64,000 nt of DNA from Limosilactobacillus mucosae DSM 13345 (GTDB lineage: Bacteria; Bacillota; Bacilli; Lactobacillales; Lactobacillaceae): the NCBI RefSeq assembly GCF_001436025.1, contig NZ_AZEQ01000002.1, forward strand, positions 62,001 through 126,000, in the 5' to 3' direction. The translations under genes and the position numbers were made by a program. Of this stretch, positions 43,098 through 52,165 are shown piece by piece. The notes under the pieces were generated by a model that made no database searches, had not been told where the DNA came from, and saw nothing but the letters and a program-made list of their open reading frames with translations. The first letter of the stretch is position 1, and each line of letters starts with the position of its first letter.

Positions 43098-44975
43098 ATG
43101 CGCAAATTAAAAATCAAAAATAATGAAGTCGCTTTTTATGCGATGGGTGGCTTGGGCGAGATCGGCAAGAACATGTACTGTGTTCAATTCCAAGATGAGA
43201 TCATCATCATTGACTGTGGGGTCTTGTTCCCAGAAGACGAGCTGCTGGGGGTCGACTACGTTATTCAAAACTACGACTACCTGGTTGAAAACAAAGACAA
43301 GATTAAAGGGATCTTTATTACGCACGGTCACGAAGACCACATTGGCGGACTTCCATTCTTTTTGCAGAAGGTCAATGCACCAATCTATGCCGGTCCGTTT
43401 GCCATGTCTTTGATTCGTGGCAAGCTGGAGGAAAAACATCTGTTAAAGAATGCCGAGCTGCATGAAATCAATGAGTTCGATACGGTGCACTTTAAAAAGC
43501 TGTGGGTCTCCTTCTTCCGGACGACGCACTCGATTCCGGATACCTTGGGAGTTGCCGTTCATACTCCACAAGGCACGATCGTTCAAACCGGTGACTTTAA
43601 ATTTGACTTAACGCCGGTTGGTCATCTGCCGGGACCAAACTTCCAACAAATGGCCAAGCTTGGTGAAGAAGGCGTTTTGCTTTTGACTTCGGATTCAACC
43701 AATGCGGAACGACCAGAATTTACCAAATCTGAACGCTGGGTTGATATTCATATTCGCCGGATCTTTGAGCGAATTAAGGGCCGCATCATCTTTGCCTCAT
43801 TTGCCTCCAACGTCTACCGGCTTCGCGAGGCCAGTGATGCTGCCTTGAAGCAGGGCCGTAAGATTGCCGTGTTTGGCCGCAGCATGGAGAATGCAATTAC
43901 GGCTGGACAAGAGCTGGGCTATCTGCACATTCCAGAAGATGCCCTGATTGATCAAAATGACATCAACAGCTACCCGCCAGAAAAGGTCATGATCATGTGT
44001 ACCGGTTCGCAGGGTGAGCCAATGGCCGCGCTGAGTCGCATTGCCAATGGCACGCACCGGCAGATTGCCATTCAGCCTGGCGATACGGTTGTCTTTTCTT
44101 CCAATCCGATTCCAGGCAACACCACCAGCGTCAATGCTCTGATCAATAAGCTGGAAGAAGACGGTGCCGAGGTAATTCATGGCTATGTCAACAATATTCA
44201 TACATCCGGTCATGGTGGTCAGGTTGATGAAGAACTGATGCTGCGCTTGATGAAGCCAAAGTTCTTTGCACCGGTCCATGGCGAATATCGGATGCAGAAG
44301 ATTCATACCAAGCTGGCTGAACTAACTGGCGTACCAATGGATCACAGCTTCGTTTTGGCTAATGGCGATGTTTTAGCCTTGACCAAGGATACCTGCCGCG
44401 TTGCCGACCATATCGAAACGGCCAGTGATGTCTATATTGATGGTCGCGATGCTGGCGACACGGTTGGTAACCCAGAGATCCGCGAACGACGGATGCTTTC
44501 TGAAGAAGGGGTAGTTACCGCGATTGCCGTCGTTGACTTAAAAGATTACCAGATCGTGGCTGGGCCTGACATCGTTTCGCGAGGCTTCGTCTACATGCAT
44601 GAATCACAAGAGCTGATCAAGGCGGCTAACCATGAAGTCTTCTGGGCAATTCTGAATACGTTTAAGAACCATCAGCACGTTGATCGGCGGGCAATCAACC
44701 GCACCATCGTCAGCCGACTGCAAAAGCTTTTGTTTGAATGGACGGGGCGGCGGCCAGTTATTATTCCGATGGTTACTATTTTGAATGCCGATGAGGAAGG
44801 GCAGGGCAGCGATCTGCAGCGTGACGTTCACCATAACGCACGACGGACTAATTCGCGTTCCAAGCACAAGGCCAAAAACGGTGCTGCCAATAATGAAAGC
44901 GACAAGCCACGGCCGCGTCGGCGTAGTCGTCCGGCGGCCAAGAAAAACGCGCAGCCAGTCGTAACTGAAAAATAG
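43098..44975 (+). CDS. rnjA: Ribonuclease J (J1-like)
   Basis: A 625-aa metallo-beta-lactamase/beta-CASP ribonuclease with 5'-3' exo- and endonuclease activity in mRNA decay and rRNA maturation. The zinc motif is THGHEDHIGG (His76, His78, Asp80, His81). beta-CASP landmarks are SDSTNAERP, FGRSMENA and HTSGHGGQ. The closer match in my recall is B. subtilis J1 rather than J2. The C-terminus runs about 70 residues past the usual end (PMVTIL) in a basic Arg/Lys/Asn-rich tail (RPRRRSRPAAKK). No rpoY-like gene is adjacent. AAAGGAAAG precedes the ATG. Confidence 0.93.
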   Translation: MRKLKIKNNEVAFYAMGGLGEIGKNMYCVQFQDEIIIIDCGVLFPEDELLGVDYVIQNYDYLVENKDKIKGIFITHGHEDHIGGLPFFLQKVNAPIYAGPFAMSLIRGKLEEKHLLKNAELHEINEFDTVHFKKLWVSFFRTTHSIPDTLGVAVHTPQGTIVQTGDFKFDLTPVGHLPGPNFQQMAKLGEEGVLLLTSDSTNAERPEFTKSERWVDIHIRRIFERIKGRIIFASFASNVYRLREASDAALKQGRKIAVFGRSMENAITAGQELGYLHIPEDALIDQNDINSYPPEKVMIMCTGSQGEPMAALSRIANGTHRQIAIQPGDTVVFSSNPIPGNTTSVNALINKLEEDGAEVIHGYVNNIHTSGHGGQVDEELMLRLMKPKFFAPVHGEYRMQKIHTKLAELTGVPMDHSFVLANGDVLALTKDTCRVADHIETASDVYIDGRDAGDTVGNPEIRERRMLSEEGVVTAIAVVDLKDYQIVAGPDIVSRGFVYMHESQELIKAANHEVFWAILNTFKNHQHVDRRAINRTIVSRLQKLLFEWTGRRPVIIPMVTILNADEEGQGSDLQRDVHHNARRTNSRSKHKAKNGAANNESDKPRPRRRSRPAAKKNAQPVVTEK

Positions 44976-44984
44976 CAATTAACC

Positions 44985-45012
44985 AAAGCTCGTCTAAATG
45001 GCGAGCTTTTTT
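44985..45012 (+). terminator. RNase J terminator
   Basis: AAAGCTCG / CGAGCTTT stem, 9-nt loop, TTTTTT tail. Confidence 0.85.
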
Positions 45013-45123
45013 GATTATAATAAATTGACTTTTTCGATTCCGGACTTAATCAATTGTCTGCCCTCTGGTATCATGAAAACTGTAATTATTTTTGTTTTTT
45101 TCATTATTTAAGGAGGCTTTTTG

Positions 45124-46335
45124 ATGTCAGGGAGAGACTATCTTCACATCTGGTATCAAGCCCAGCTGGTCGGCGCTTTGATTTTCTTGATTGCCGTTGC
45201 TTGGTGGAACGTCTTGATTATGGGGCGCGGGATCCGGTTGCTGGTATTCATTTTGGCGCTGGTTGCCTTAGAGGGGCTGATGATCACGATTGTCACGCAT
45301 GTACCGCGCTGGCTGCAGGTTGTCGACGTGTTCTTACAGACTATGCTGCAGCCGATCATGCTGATCATGCTGTGGGGAACCGTCACCAGAGAGATCATCG
45401 TGCGGCTGCATCTGCCGGCACGAGGCGTAATTGCCGTAACGCTGCTATACTACCTAATCATGTTTGCACCGTTTACCAGTGAGATTGGCGGTCAATTGGA
45501 AAACGTGATTGCCCGCATCGTCTTTTTGGTTTATCTGTTTATGACAACGGTGATGATGATGCAGTACTTTTTGCCAGATAAGTTTATTCAGCCACAGTTG
45601 TTTAAGGAGTTTATTGGGACCGGCTTTTGGGGTGCCCTGGCATTTTTTGTTTCGGTAACGGTTTTGATGCGAGCCTGGCATCTGTCATGGCCTGGGCTGG
45701 TACCAACGTTTGGCACTGGCTGGAGCTGGTGGGTAATGAGCGTTCTGCTGGCTGTTTATGTAATTTATGTGGCATTTGACATTTTCCAAACTGGCTGGCT
45801 GCAGTTTGATTTTCACGTTCAATGGAACCGGCGCTTGGTCTTGACGGCTCTGGAAGCAGGAATTGCTGAAGAGACGCTTTGCCGATTTGGGATTTTAGGC
45901 GCGCTGCTTTATGCCTGCCGTAATCTGACGCAGCGCGTACCAATTGCGGTGGGCCTGAGTGCGCTCTGTTTTGGTCTGCTGCACCTGCCAAATGCTGCCG
46001 TGCAGAAATGGGACGTCACGCTTCTGCAGGCGATTTTTGCGATTGGTCTGGGTCTATACCTGGCCGTCGTCTATCTATACACGGGACAATTATGGCTGAC
46101 GATGCTGATGCATTTCTTTATCGATGCAGCAATCTTTTGCTTAACGCATCATGAAACGATCGTCGGCAGCACCAGTCTGGCTGATTGGATTGCCCTGACG
46201 ATTGAGTTTCTCTACTTTGTTGCGGTTACGCTTTGGATGATGTTTGGCAACCGCCGCTTGGTTATGGAGCGGCATGCCGATCGTTTTACTGGCGATCACC
46301 AGCATTTCGACTTCTCATTTGACTTTAGAATGTGA
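45124..46335 (+). CDS. CPBP-family intramembrane metalloprotease
   Basis: A 403-aa membrane protein with about ten hydrophobic segments. The three CPBP (ABI) motifs are near the C-terminal half: EEtlcR in GIAEETLCRFGIL, FxxxH in CFGLLHLPN, and HxxxD in LMHFFIDAAIF. Family members include CAAX-type proteases and bacteriocin self-immunity proteins. The N-terminal ~210 residues are additional membrane segments not assigned. The ATG at 45124 is 7 nt after AAGGAGG; the TTG at 45121 is less likely. No bacteriocin gene is nearby. Confidence 0.85.
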   Translation: MSGRDYLHIWYQAQLVGALIFLIAVAWWNVLIMGRGIRLLVFILALVALEGLMITIVTHVPRWLQVVDVFLQTMLQPIMLIMLWGTVTREIIVRLHLPARGVIAVTLLYYLIMFAPFTSEIGGQLENVIARIVFLVYLFMTTVMMMQYFLPDKFIQPQLFKEFIGTGFWGALAFFVSVTVLMRAWHLSWPGLVPTFGTGWSWWVMSVLLAVYVIYVAFDIFQTGWLQFDFHVQWNRRLVLTALEAGIAEETLCRFGILGALLYACRNLTQRVPIAVGLSALCFGLLHLPNAAVQKWDVTLLQAIFAIGLGLYLAVVYLYTGQLWLTMLMHFFIDAAIFCLTHHETIVGSTSLADWIALTIEFLYFVAVTLWMMFGNRRLVMERHADRFTGDHQHFDFSFDFRM

Positions 46336-46416
46336 AATTTTGGTAAAGGCCCTATATTATCTTGAAAAAAAAGCTTATCATTATAAACAGCGATTTTTGA
46401 AAGGATGTTTAACTTA

Positions 46417-47271
46417 ATGATAATTGAACTAATCAAGTCCTTTTTCTTTGGGCTTGTAGAAGGGATCACTGAATGGCTGCCAATCAGCAGTACCGGCCAT
46501 ATGATTCTGTTGGACCAGTTCGTTAAATTGGATGTGTCCAAATCGTTTTACAGCATGTTTGAAGTCGTCATCCAATTAGGGGCGATCATGGCCGTCGTTG
46601 TAATCTACTGGAAGCGCATCTGGCCGTTCCATCACAGTCAAGCCGTGGGGGTTGCTGCACCTAAAGGCATCTGGCGCTATGTTGATAAAGACATCATGAT
46701 CATGTGGCTGAAGATCTTTATCTCGTGTCTGCCGGCTGGGATCATCGGGGTAGCCTTCAATGATACTTTCGAACGGCTTTTCTACAACCCAGTCAGTGTC
46801 GCAATCGCCTTAATCGTTTTTGGGGTGGCCTTTATTTGGATTGAAACGGCGCACAAGGGTAAAAAAGCCAAGGTTAATTCAATTGCCGAAATTTCATATA
46901 ACATGGCAGTTATGATCGGCTTCTTTCAGCTGATTGCCGCTGTCTTCCCTGGAACCAGCCGTTCTGGGGCAACGATTGTCGGTGCGCTGCTTTTGGGGGT
47001 ATCACGGACGGTAGCGGCCGAATATACTTTCTTCTTAGCCATTCCAGTCATGTTTGGGGCAGCATTGTTTAAGCTGCTTAAATTCGGTCTGGCGTTTACC
47101 TCAATGGAATTTTGGATCATGATGGTTGGCTTGCTTACGGCATTTGTCTCATCGATTATCGTTATCAAATTCTTGATGCGCTACATCAAAAAGCATGACT
47201 TTAAGGTATTCGGCTGGTACCGGATTGCCCTTGGTCTGCTTGTGCTGCTGTACTTTTTGGTCTTGAAGTAG
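46417..47271 (+). CDS. uppP: Undecaprenyl-diphosphatase
   Basis: A 284-aa membrane enzyme (BacA/UppP) that dephosphorylates undecaprenyl diphosphate to recycle the cell-wall lipid carrier; over-expression is known to give bacitracin resistance. Signatures are EGITEWLPISSTGH near residue 14 and PGTSRSGATIVGALLLG near residue 175. The ATG at 46417 aligns with the usual family start; the ATG at 46405 lies directly on the ribosome site and is less likely. It is monocistronic. Confidence 0.95.
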   Translation: MIIELIKSFFFGLVEGITEWLPISSTGHMILLDQFVKLDVSKSFYSMFEVVIQLGAIMAVVVIYWKRIWPFHHSQAVGVAAPKGIWRYVDKDIMIMWLKIFISCLPAGIIGVAFNDTFERLFYNPVSVAIALIVFGVAFIWIETAHKGKKAKVNSIAEISYNMAVMIGFFQLIAAVFPGTSRSGATIVGALLLGVSRTVAAEYTFFLAIPVMFGAALFKLLKFGLAFTSMEFWIMMVGLLTAFVSSIIVIKFLMRYIKKHDFKVFGWYRIALGLLVLLYFLVLK

Positions 47272-47329
47272 TCAAAGCAGATGGAAAATCAGACAGTCGT
47301 AGCCTGAACTTCTATTTTTCCTAAAATAA

Positions 47330-47372
47330 AATGGTGCTTACTCAAGTTTTAGCGGCTTGAGCAAGCACCATT
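47330..47372. terminator. Bidirectional terminator
   Basis: AATGGTGCTTACTCAAG / CTTGAGCAAGCACCATT stem between convergent genes. Confidence 0.85.
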
Positions 47373-47438
47373 ATTTGTTTCCGGCAATTTTATAGCTGGC
47401 TGATCAGCAGGAAAAAACAAAATTTCCCGGGAAATACG

Positions 47439-48977
47439 CTACATTTCTTCACCCATTTTGCGATAGGAATCCATCCCGCCCAGCCAGAGCTCATTTAATG
47501 GCACATGGCGTTCTTCGGCAAAGGCACGCATTAGGGTCATATGATCCATCAACTGATATTGTTTGTTGGGATTTTTGGGATCAACGACTTTTAATTGTGC
47601 CATCATGCCGCCGTCTTCATGCTCAAGAATGTGGCAGTGATACATAAAGACGCCGGGCACGTCAAACCAGACTTTAAGCAGGACGTGTTCGCCTGGATTG
47701 ATGGCAATCGTATCTTTAAGCCCCAGCTCGTTTGGATTTGGCGCATGCCCATCCCGAGCTACCGTGACAAAGCCGGTTCCGTGCATGTGATATGGATGAA
47801 TCATACCAGGTGCGTGATTGGTGTTTTCAATATCCCAAAGCTGAACCTTATGCATTGGCATCTGATAGTCGATACGATCCATCTTAAACTTCTTGCCGTT
47901 CATTGCAACTGCTTCGTCCATTCCATCCAAGGTTACGTAGTGAATCGGCATTTCAGGAGCTACAGCCGGATTAGGAGTTTCAAATAAGACATTAGGCAGT
48001 GCAGCGTGATCTGGTTTGAATTCGTGAATCTTAAAGCGCAGCAGCGGCGTATCGTCTGAATAGAGCACGACCTCATCACCAGGGCGATAACTGCCAAAGT
48101 CAACGATGATTTCGGCTCGTTCGGCGCACGTCAGCATTAGTTTGGTCATTTTCAACGGTTTAGGGAGCAGTGAAAGGTCACCGGCAATTTGGGTAAATGG
48201 CAGATCATCGCTAAAATGCAGCCGCCATTCACGTCGGTTGGCACCGTTTAAGAAACGCAGCCTTACTTTTTGCGTGGTAACGTCGAAGTAGGGGTTAATC
48301 GTCCCATTGATCATTGGCGTGGGGCCTAAAATACCATCTGGATCGTAGTCTTGGCGATAGTCCCATTGGTTGTCCTCGTGAAAACGGCGATCCTGCAGAA
48401 TAACCGGAATGTCATCGACGCCATAGTTACGCGGCAAAGGCAGCTGAGCTTCGTGCTGGTCTTGAACGATGGCGCCACCAGCTAGTCCATGCCAGACTTG
48501 TTCGGCAGTGGCCGGACATGGATGAGCGTGCAGCCAGACAAAGGCAGCTGGTTGATGAATCGTAAATTCAACGTCGCGCGTCTGTCCAGGATAGACGGGA
48601 GCGTGACAGCCGCCATCCTCGATCGGTCCCGGAATTGCCAGGCCATGCCAGTGAAAAGTCGTTACTTCGGGCAGGTCGTTGATATAGTGAATGTGCACGG
48701 TTTGTCCATCTTTAAAGATGACGGTTTTGCCAAGCAGCGGTCCGTTATATCCCCAGGTTGCGGTCTTTTTGCCTGGCAGGAGCTGAACGGCGCCGGTTTG
48801 CGCGGTGATCGTATAGTAAACATCAGTAGCAGTTTCTTGATCGGGTTTTAAAATTTCTGGAATCCGCAGAGGCTGTTCTGGTGCGTCTGCCACCTGCAGC
48901 GGAATGTATGCACGATCATGGTAGTCAAAGGCGGCTTCATCATAACAATAGTCTTGAATCGTTTCTTGGTCGTTCAT
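47439..48977 (-). CDS. Multicopper oxidase (laccase-like)
   Basis: A 512-aa three-domain multicopper oxidase. Copper ligand segments are TFHWHGLAIPG, WLHAHPCPA, IHPYHMHGTGF and YHCHILEHEDGGMM; the last has the type 1 Cys-His pair and an axial Met. No signal peptide is seen, so it appears cytoplasmic, unlike CueO. Substrates may be phenols, amines or metal ions; lactobacillar laccases degrading biogenic amines have been described. The start has AAGGGAGG upstream. A cre-like site lies downstream of its -10 box. Confidence 0.9.
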   Translation of the reverse strand: MNDQETIQDYCYDEAAFDYHDRAYIPLQVADAPEQPLRIPEILKPDQETATDVYYTITAQTGAVQLLPGKKTATWGYNGPLLGKTVIFKDGQTVHIHYINDLPEVTTFHWHGLAIPGPIEDGGCHAPVYPGQTRDVEFTIHQPAAFVWLHAHPCPATAEQVWHGLAGGAIVQDQHEAQLPLPRNYGVDDIPVILQDRRFHEDNQWDYRQDYDPDGILGPTPMINGTINPYFDVTTQKVRLRFLNGANRREWRLHFSDDLPFTQIAGDLSLLPKPLKMTKLMLTCAERAEIIVDFGSYRPGDEVVLYSDDTPLLRFKIHEFKPDHAALPNVLFETPNPAVAPEMPIHYVTLDGMDEAVAMNGKKFKMDRIDYQMPMHKVQLWDIENTNHAPGMIHPYHMHGTGFVTVARDGHAPNPNELGLKDTIAINPGEHVLLKVWFDVPGVFMYHCHILEHEDGGMMAQLKVVDPKNPNKQYQLMDHMTLMRAFAEERHVPLNELWLGGMDSYRKMGEEM

Positions 48978-48996
48978 GTCAATAACCTCCCTTAAA

Positions 48997-49021
48997 TGAA
49001 TACGTTTACAAAACTATTATA
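48997..49021 (-). promoter_or_regulatory. Multicopper oxidase promoter region with cre site
   Basis: The -10 TATAAT is at 49016-49021 on the minus strand; the -35 is weak (TTCAAT, 16 bp away). TGAATACGTTTACA at 48997-49010 matches 13 of 14 cre positions in either orientation and sits at the expected start site, so catabolite repression is likely. Confidence 0.65.
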
Positions 49022-49214
49022 ACGCTAATAATCATTAATTGAACTAAATAGCCTGCAAACATTTTATGATTCATTAAATAATATTTAGGCTTGTCTAAAA
49101 AATTGAGTTTACAAAGTCGGTAAATGTAGTAACATAGACATAGATGAGTTAAATGAACATCAGTCAGTACCGGCGAGTGGCGTCGGTTTGCTATCTAAGA
49201 GAGGAGTCGTTAGT

Positions 49215-49691
49215 TTGTTCGACATTAAGCCAAAGAAATTTAAAAAGATTCTCGTCGGCGTTGATGATGCGCCTGACGCTCGGGCTGCCTTTTCCTACGC
49301 TGTTGATAAGGCCAAGCGCGATGGGTCTGAGATTGGAATCGTTTCGATCTTGGAGACTAACCGAGTCAACATTTATCAAGCACTGGACAAAGACTACGTT
49401 CACAGTACGGAAGATGATTTACGCAAACGCTTGAACGACTACGTGCAGGCTGCGATTGATTATGGCGTGGATCCTAAAAAAATCACGGCGATCGTTGACC
49501 AAGGCGATCGTCCCGCTGAACGAATCTGCAATCATGTGATTCCTGAATTTAAGCCAGATCTGCTGATTATTGGCTCGATTGGTAAAAACGGCAATCGTAA
49601 TACGGTTGGTTCACAGGCTTCATACATGGTTAAGCATTCGGGAACTTCGGTTTTCGTGATTCGTACGGATGAGGTTACTCACTACGAATAG
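49215..49691 (+). CDS. Universal stress protein UspA family
   Basis: A 158-aa Usp with an ATP-binding pattern GSIGKNGNRNTVGSQAS (G-x2-G-x9-G-[ST]) near residues 127-143 and Asp in VGVDDAPDAR. The best start is TTG at 49215, about 9 nt after AGAGGAG; the frame from 49188 contains the ribosome site itself. It is monocistronic. Confidence 0.88.
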   Translation: MFDIKPKKFKKILVGVDDAPDARAAFSYAVDKAKRDGSEIGIVSILETNRVNIYQALDKDYVHSTEDDLRKRLNDYVQAAIDYGVDPKKITAIVDQGDRPAERICNHVIPEFKPDLLIIGSIGKNGNRNTVGSQASYMVKHSGTSVFVIRTDEVTHYE

Positions 49692-49720
49692 TCAGCTGAT
49701 CAAAAATATTTTGGCAATCA

Positions 49721-49764
49721 AAAAGGCAAGCCGAATGCTGGTGGCGGCATCGGGCTTGCCTTTT
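49721..49764 (+). terminator. Terminator
   Basis: AAAAGGCAAGCCCGA-type stem with a 14-16 nt GC-rich loop; right arm CGGGCTTGCCTTTT. Confidence 0.8.
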
Positions 49765-49789
49765 AGTTTTAGTTGATAAAATAAAAAGC

Positions 49790-49817
49790 TTGTCGGTTCT
49801 CAGTTCTATGTTATAAT
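49790..49817 (+). promoter_or_regulatory. Promoter of the VIT pair
   Basis: TTGTCG and TATAAT spaced by 16 bp, 36 nt before the first VIT gene. Confidence 0.65.
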
Positions 49818-49852
49818 GATTCTAAACTAGGAGAAGAAAAGAGGACTGGCTT

Positions 49853-50533
49853 ATGAAAAAGAAAATGTCGCTGGCACAAAAAATCAATGTGCTGCGAGCC
49901 AGTGTAATGGGGGCCAATGATGGGATCATTTCGGTTGCCGGAATTGTTATTGGGGTGGCAGCCGCGACCAGCAATCCACATGCAATCTTGATTTCTGGGC
50001 TTTCCGGCAGTTTGGCTGGCACGATTTCAATGTGTATGGGTGAGTACGTTTCCGTTTCTACTGAAAAAGACTCGCAGAAGATGGCATTGATTGAAGAAAA
50101 GGAACGATTGTCAGAAGACTATGATCGTGAATTCAACTATGTCAAAAATAAGTTCTTAGCGCAAGATATTGATCCAAAATTAGCTCACCAAGCCACTAAA
50201 GAGCTGATGGATGAAGATCCGCTGGTTACGACCGTTCAAGAGCGCTATGGCTTCAATCCCAAGGAATTTACCAGTCCTTATGCAGCAGCAATTGCTTCAT
50301 TGATCGCGTTTCCTCTGGGCTCGATTTTGCCGATGGTTGCTGTGATGAGCTTTCCGCATGAGATCGCGATTGCCGCTACGATTATTGCCGTTTTGATTGC
50401 CTTGATCATTACTGGCTATCTGGCAGCCGTTTTGGGTAAGTCAAACCGGTGGAAGTCAGTGATTCGCAATGTAGCATCCGGTTTTTTGACGATGCTGGTA
50501 ACGTACTTGATTGGTCAGCTTTTTGCACGTTGA
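49853..50533 (+). CDS. VIT1/CCC1-family metal transporter (first copy)
   Basis: A 226-aa membrane protein of the vacuolar iron transporter family, which moves Fe2+ or Mn2+. Signature segments are RASVMGANDGIISVAGIVIG and MCMGEYVSVSTEKD, a Met/Glu-rich region typical of metal translocation. About five membrane helices are split by a cytosolic Glu/Lys-rich domain (residues 70-130). It lies 15 nt before a paralogue. In bacteria these proteins export excess metal, but substrate and direction are inferred. Confidence 0.88.
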   Translation: MKKKMSLAQKINVLRASVMGANDGIISVAGIVIGVAAATSNPHAILISGLSGSLAGTISMCMGEYVSVSTEKDSQKMALIEEKERLSEDYDREFNYVKNKFLAQDIDPKLAHQATKELMDEDPLVTTVQERYGFNPKEFTSPYAAAIASLIAFPLGSILPMVAVMSFPHEIAIAATIIAVLIALIITGYLAAVLGKSNRWKSVIRNVASGFLTMLVTYLIGQLFAR

Positions 50534-50548
50534 AAGGGGTAAGTGAAA

Positions 50549-51235
50549 ATGGATCAAAATAAAAAGCCCAAGCAGACGATGCAAGAAAAGCTCAATACGC
50601 TGCGTGCGGGTGTCTTAGGAGCCAATGACGGAATCTTGACGGTCGTTGGCGTGCTGGTTTCGGTAGCCGCGGCAACAACGGATCAATTTACGATTTTTAT
50701 CGCTGGTCTGTCGGATCTGTTGGCCTGCGCTTTTTCAATGGCATCTGGCGAATATGCATCAGTCTCTACGCAAAAGGATACGGAAAAATCAGCCGTTGCT
50801 CATGAGGAATATCTGCTCAAGCATGACTTTGAAAGCGAAGTTGTCGCAGTTCGCGATCACTACATGGAAAAAGGGGTCAGCGAGGCAACCGCAACGGCAA
50901 TTGCCAAGGATCTACTGAACAAAAAGCCGCTGCAGACGGTGGTACGCGTTAAATACGATATTGAGCTGGGACATTATCTCAACCCATGGAATGCGGCCTT
51001 CTCATCCCTGGCAGCGGCGGCGGCAGGAGGATTGTTGCCGCTTTTGGCAATGGTCTTGGCACCGTTGGCCTGGCGCTGGGAAGCCGTAATTTTGGCAGTT
51101 ATCCTTACCAGTGCGCTGACCGGATATATCAGTTCCAAATTAGGCAATGGCTTGGTTAAGGTAGCGATCGTCCGTAATATTATCGTTGGTATTATTACCG
51201 TTATTATTCACTACTGTGTTGGTAAGATGTTCTGA
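50549..51235 (+). CDS. VIT1/CCC1-family metal transporter (second copy)
   Basis: A 228-aa paralogue of the preceding gene (RAGVLGANDGILTVVGVLVS, MASGEYASVSTQKD). The ATG at 50549 is preferred over the GTG at 50543, given AAAGGGGTAA upstream. The two differ enough to have distinct metal preference or to form a heterodimer. Confidence 0.88.
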   Translation: MDQNKKPKQTMQEKLNTLRAGVLGANDGILTVVGVLVSVAAATTDQFTIFIAGLSDLLACAFSMASGEYASVSTQKDTEKSAVAHEEYLLKHDFESEVVAVRDHYMEKGVSEATATAIAKDLLNKKPLQTVVRVKYDIELGHYLNPWNAAFSSLAAAAAGGLLPLLAMVLAPLAWRWEAVILAVILTSALTGYISSKLGNGLVKVAIVRNIIVGIITVIIHYCVGKMF

Positions 51236-51251
51236 TAGATCAATTTATACT

Positions 51252-51283
51252 AATCCGAGATGTTTATCATCTCGGATTTTTTT
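51252..51283 (+). terminator. VIT pair terminator
   Basis: AATCCGAGATG / CATCTCGGATT stem, 5-nt loop, T7 tail. Confidence 0.92.
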
Positions 51284-51289
51284 GTGTCA

Positions 51290-51325
51290 AAAAATCCTCG
51301 TCTCAGGTTTTGAAACGAGGATTTG
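51290..51325 (-). terminator. glpQ terminator (minus strand)
   Basis: AATCCTCGT / ACGAGGATT stem with T-run on the minus strand, adjacent to the plus-strand VIT terminator. Confidence 0.82.
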
Positions 51326-51328
51326 AGA

Positions 51329-52042
51329 CTATTGAGCGATTTGAACGTTTTTTCTTAATTGAACCATGTCTTCAAAGCGATTTGTAAAAATACCGGCAAC
51401 GTTTTTTTCAAACAGCTGCTGGGCCTCTTGATCATCATTAACGGTCCAGACGCGCTGTGTAGCGGTGGTTGCTTGGTAATGATGCGGGTGAATGCCATGC
51501 AGGTGCTCTTTTTTTACGAATTCCTGGGCTTTGGGCACGTCATTTTCAGTCAGCCAGTTATAGTCCTGCGTTGCGTCAAGCTGCATGCAGTTTTTTAACG
51601 TCTGCAGATTAAATGATGAGTAGATAACCGTATGCAGCAATTGGTGTTGGTTGACCATTGGCATAACGATTTTTTCAATGTCTTGGTAGGCAATGTTGTC
51701 GGTCTTGAATTCCAGATTGATCCAGACGTCTTTGTTTTCAAATACGTCCAGCAGCTCATCCAGGGTTGGAATGGATTCACCATTGCTCAGCTTGAACTGA
51801 CGCAGCTCAGCCAGCGTGTAGTCAACGATGCGACCAGTGCCATCTGTCGTGCGGTCAATGGTTTCATCGTGCATGATAACCGGAATGCGATCCGAAGTCA
51901 GATGAACGTCAAATTCAACGCCATCGATCTGGTGGGCAACCACATAGCGAAAACCGGCTAATGAATTCTCCGGAAACTTGGCAGGGTAGCCGCGGTGCCC
52001 AAAAATCTTGGTTTGGATGGCTTGATTTGATTGAGTATTCAT
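51329..52042 (-). CDS. glpQ: Glycerophosphodiester phosphodiesterase
   Basis: A 237-aa GDPD-family enzyme that hydrolyses glycerophosphodiesters to glycerol-3-phosphate and an alcohol. Catalytic segments are FGHRGYPAKFPENS (His15), GVEFDVHLTSDRIPVIMHD (metal-binding Glu/Asp and second His) and NLEFKTD. No signal peptide is present, so it is cytosolic (UgpQ-like). AAGAGGT precedes the ATG. Confidence 0.93.
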   Translation of the reverse strand: MNTQSNQAIQTKIFGHRGYPAKFPENSLAGFRYVVAHQIDGVEFDVHLTSDRIPVIMHDETIDRTTDGTGRIVDYTLAELRQFKLSNGESIPTLDELLDVFENKDVWINLEFKTDNIAYQDIEKIVMPMVNQHQLLHTVIYSSFNLQTLKNCMQLDATQDYNWLTENDVPKAQEFVKKEHLHGIHPHHYQATTATQRVWTVNDDQEAQQLFEKNVAGIFTNRFEDMVQLRKNVQIAQ

Positions 52043-52165
52043 TTTTTTACCTCTTAAAGATTGTCTTTGCTTATTTCTCGAACCGAATTATAGACGCTTG
52101 GTATGATAAAGCAATAGCAATTTGGTAAAAAACGTGTAAATTATTGATCGGACCGCTCAAACTCA

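Noticed and set aside
45124-46335. Bacteriocin immunity locus around the CPBP protease
   Set aside because: No double-glycine leader peptide or bacteriocin transporter was seen on either side.
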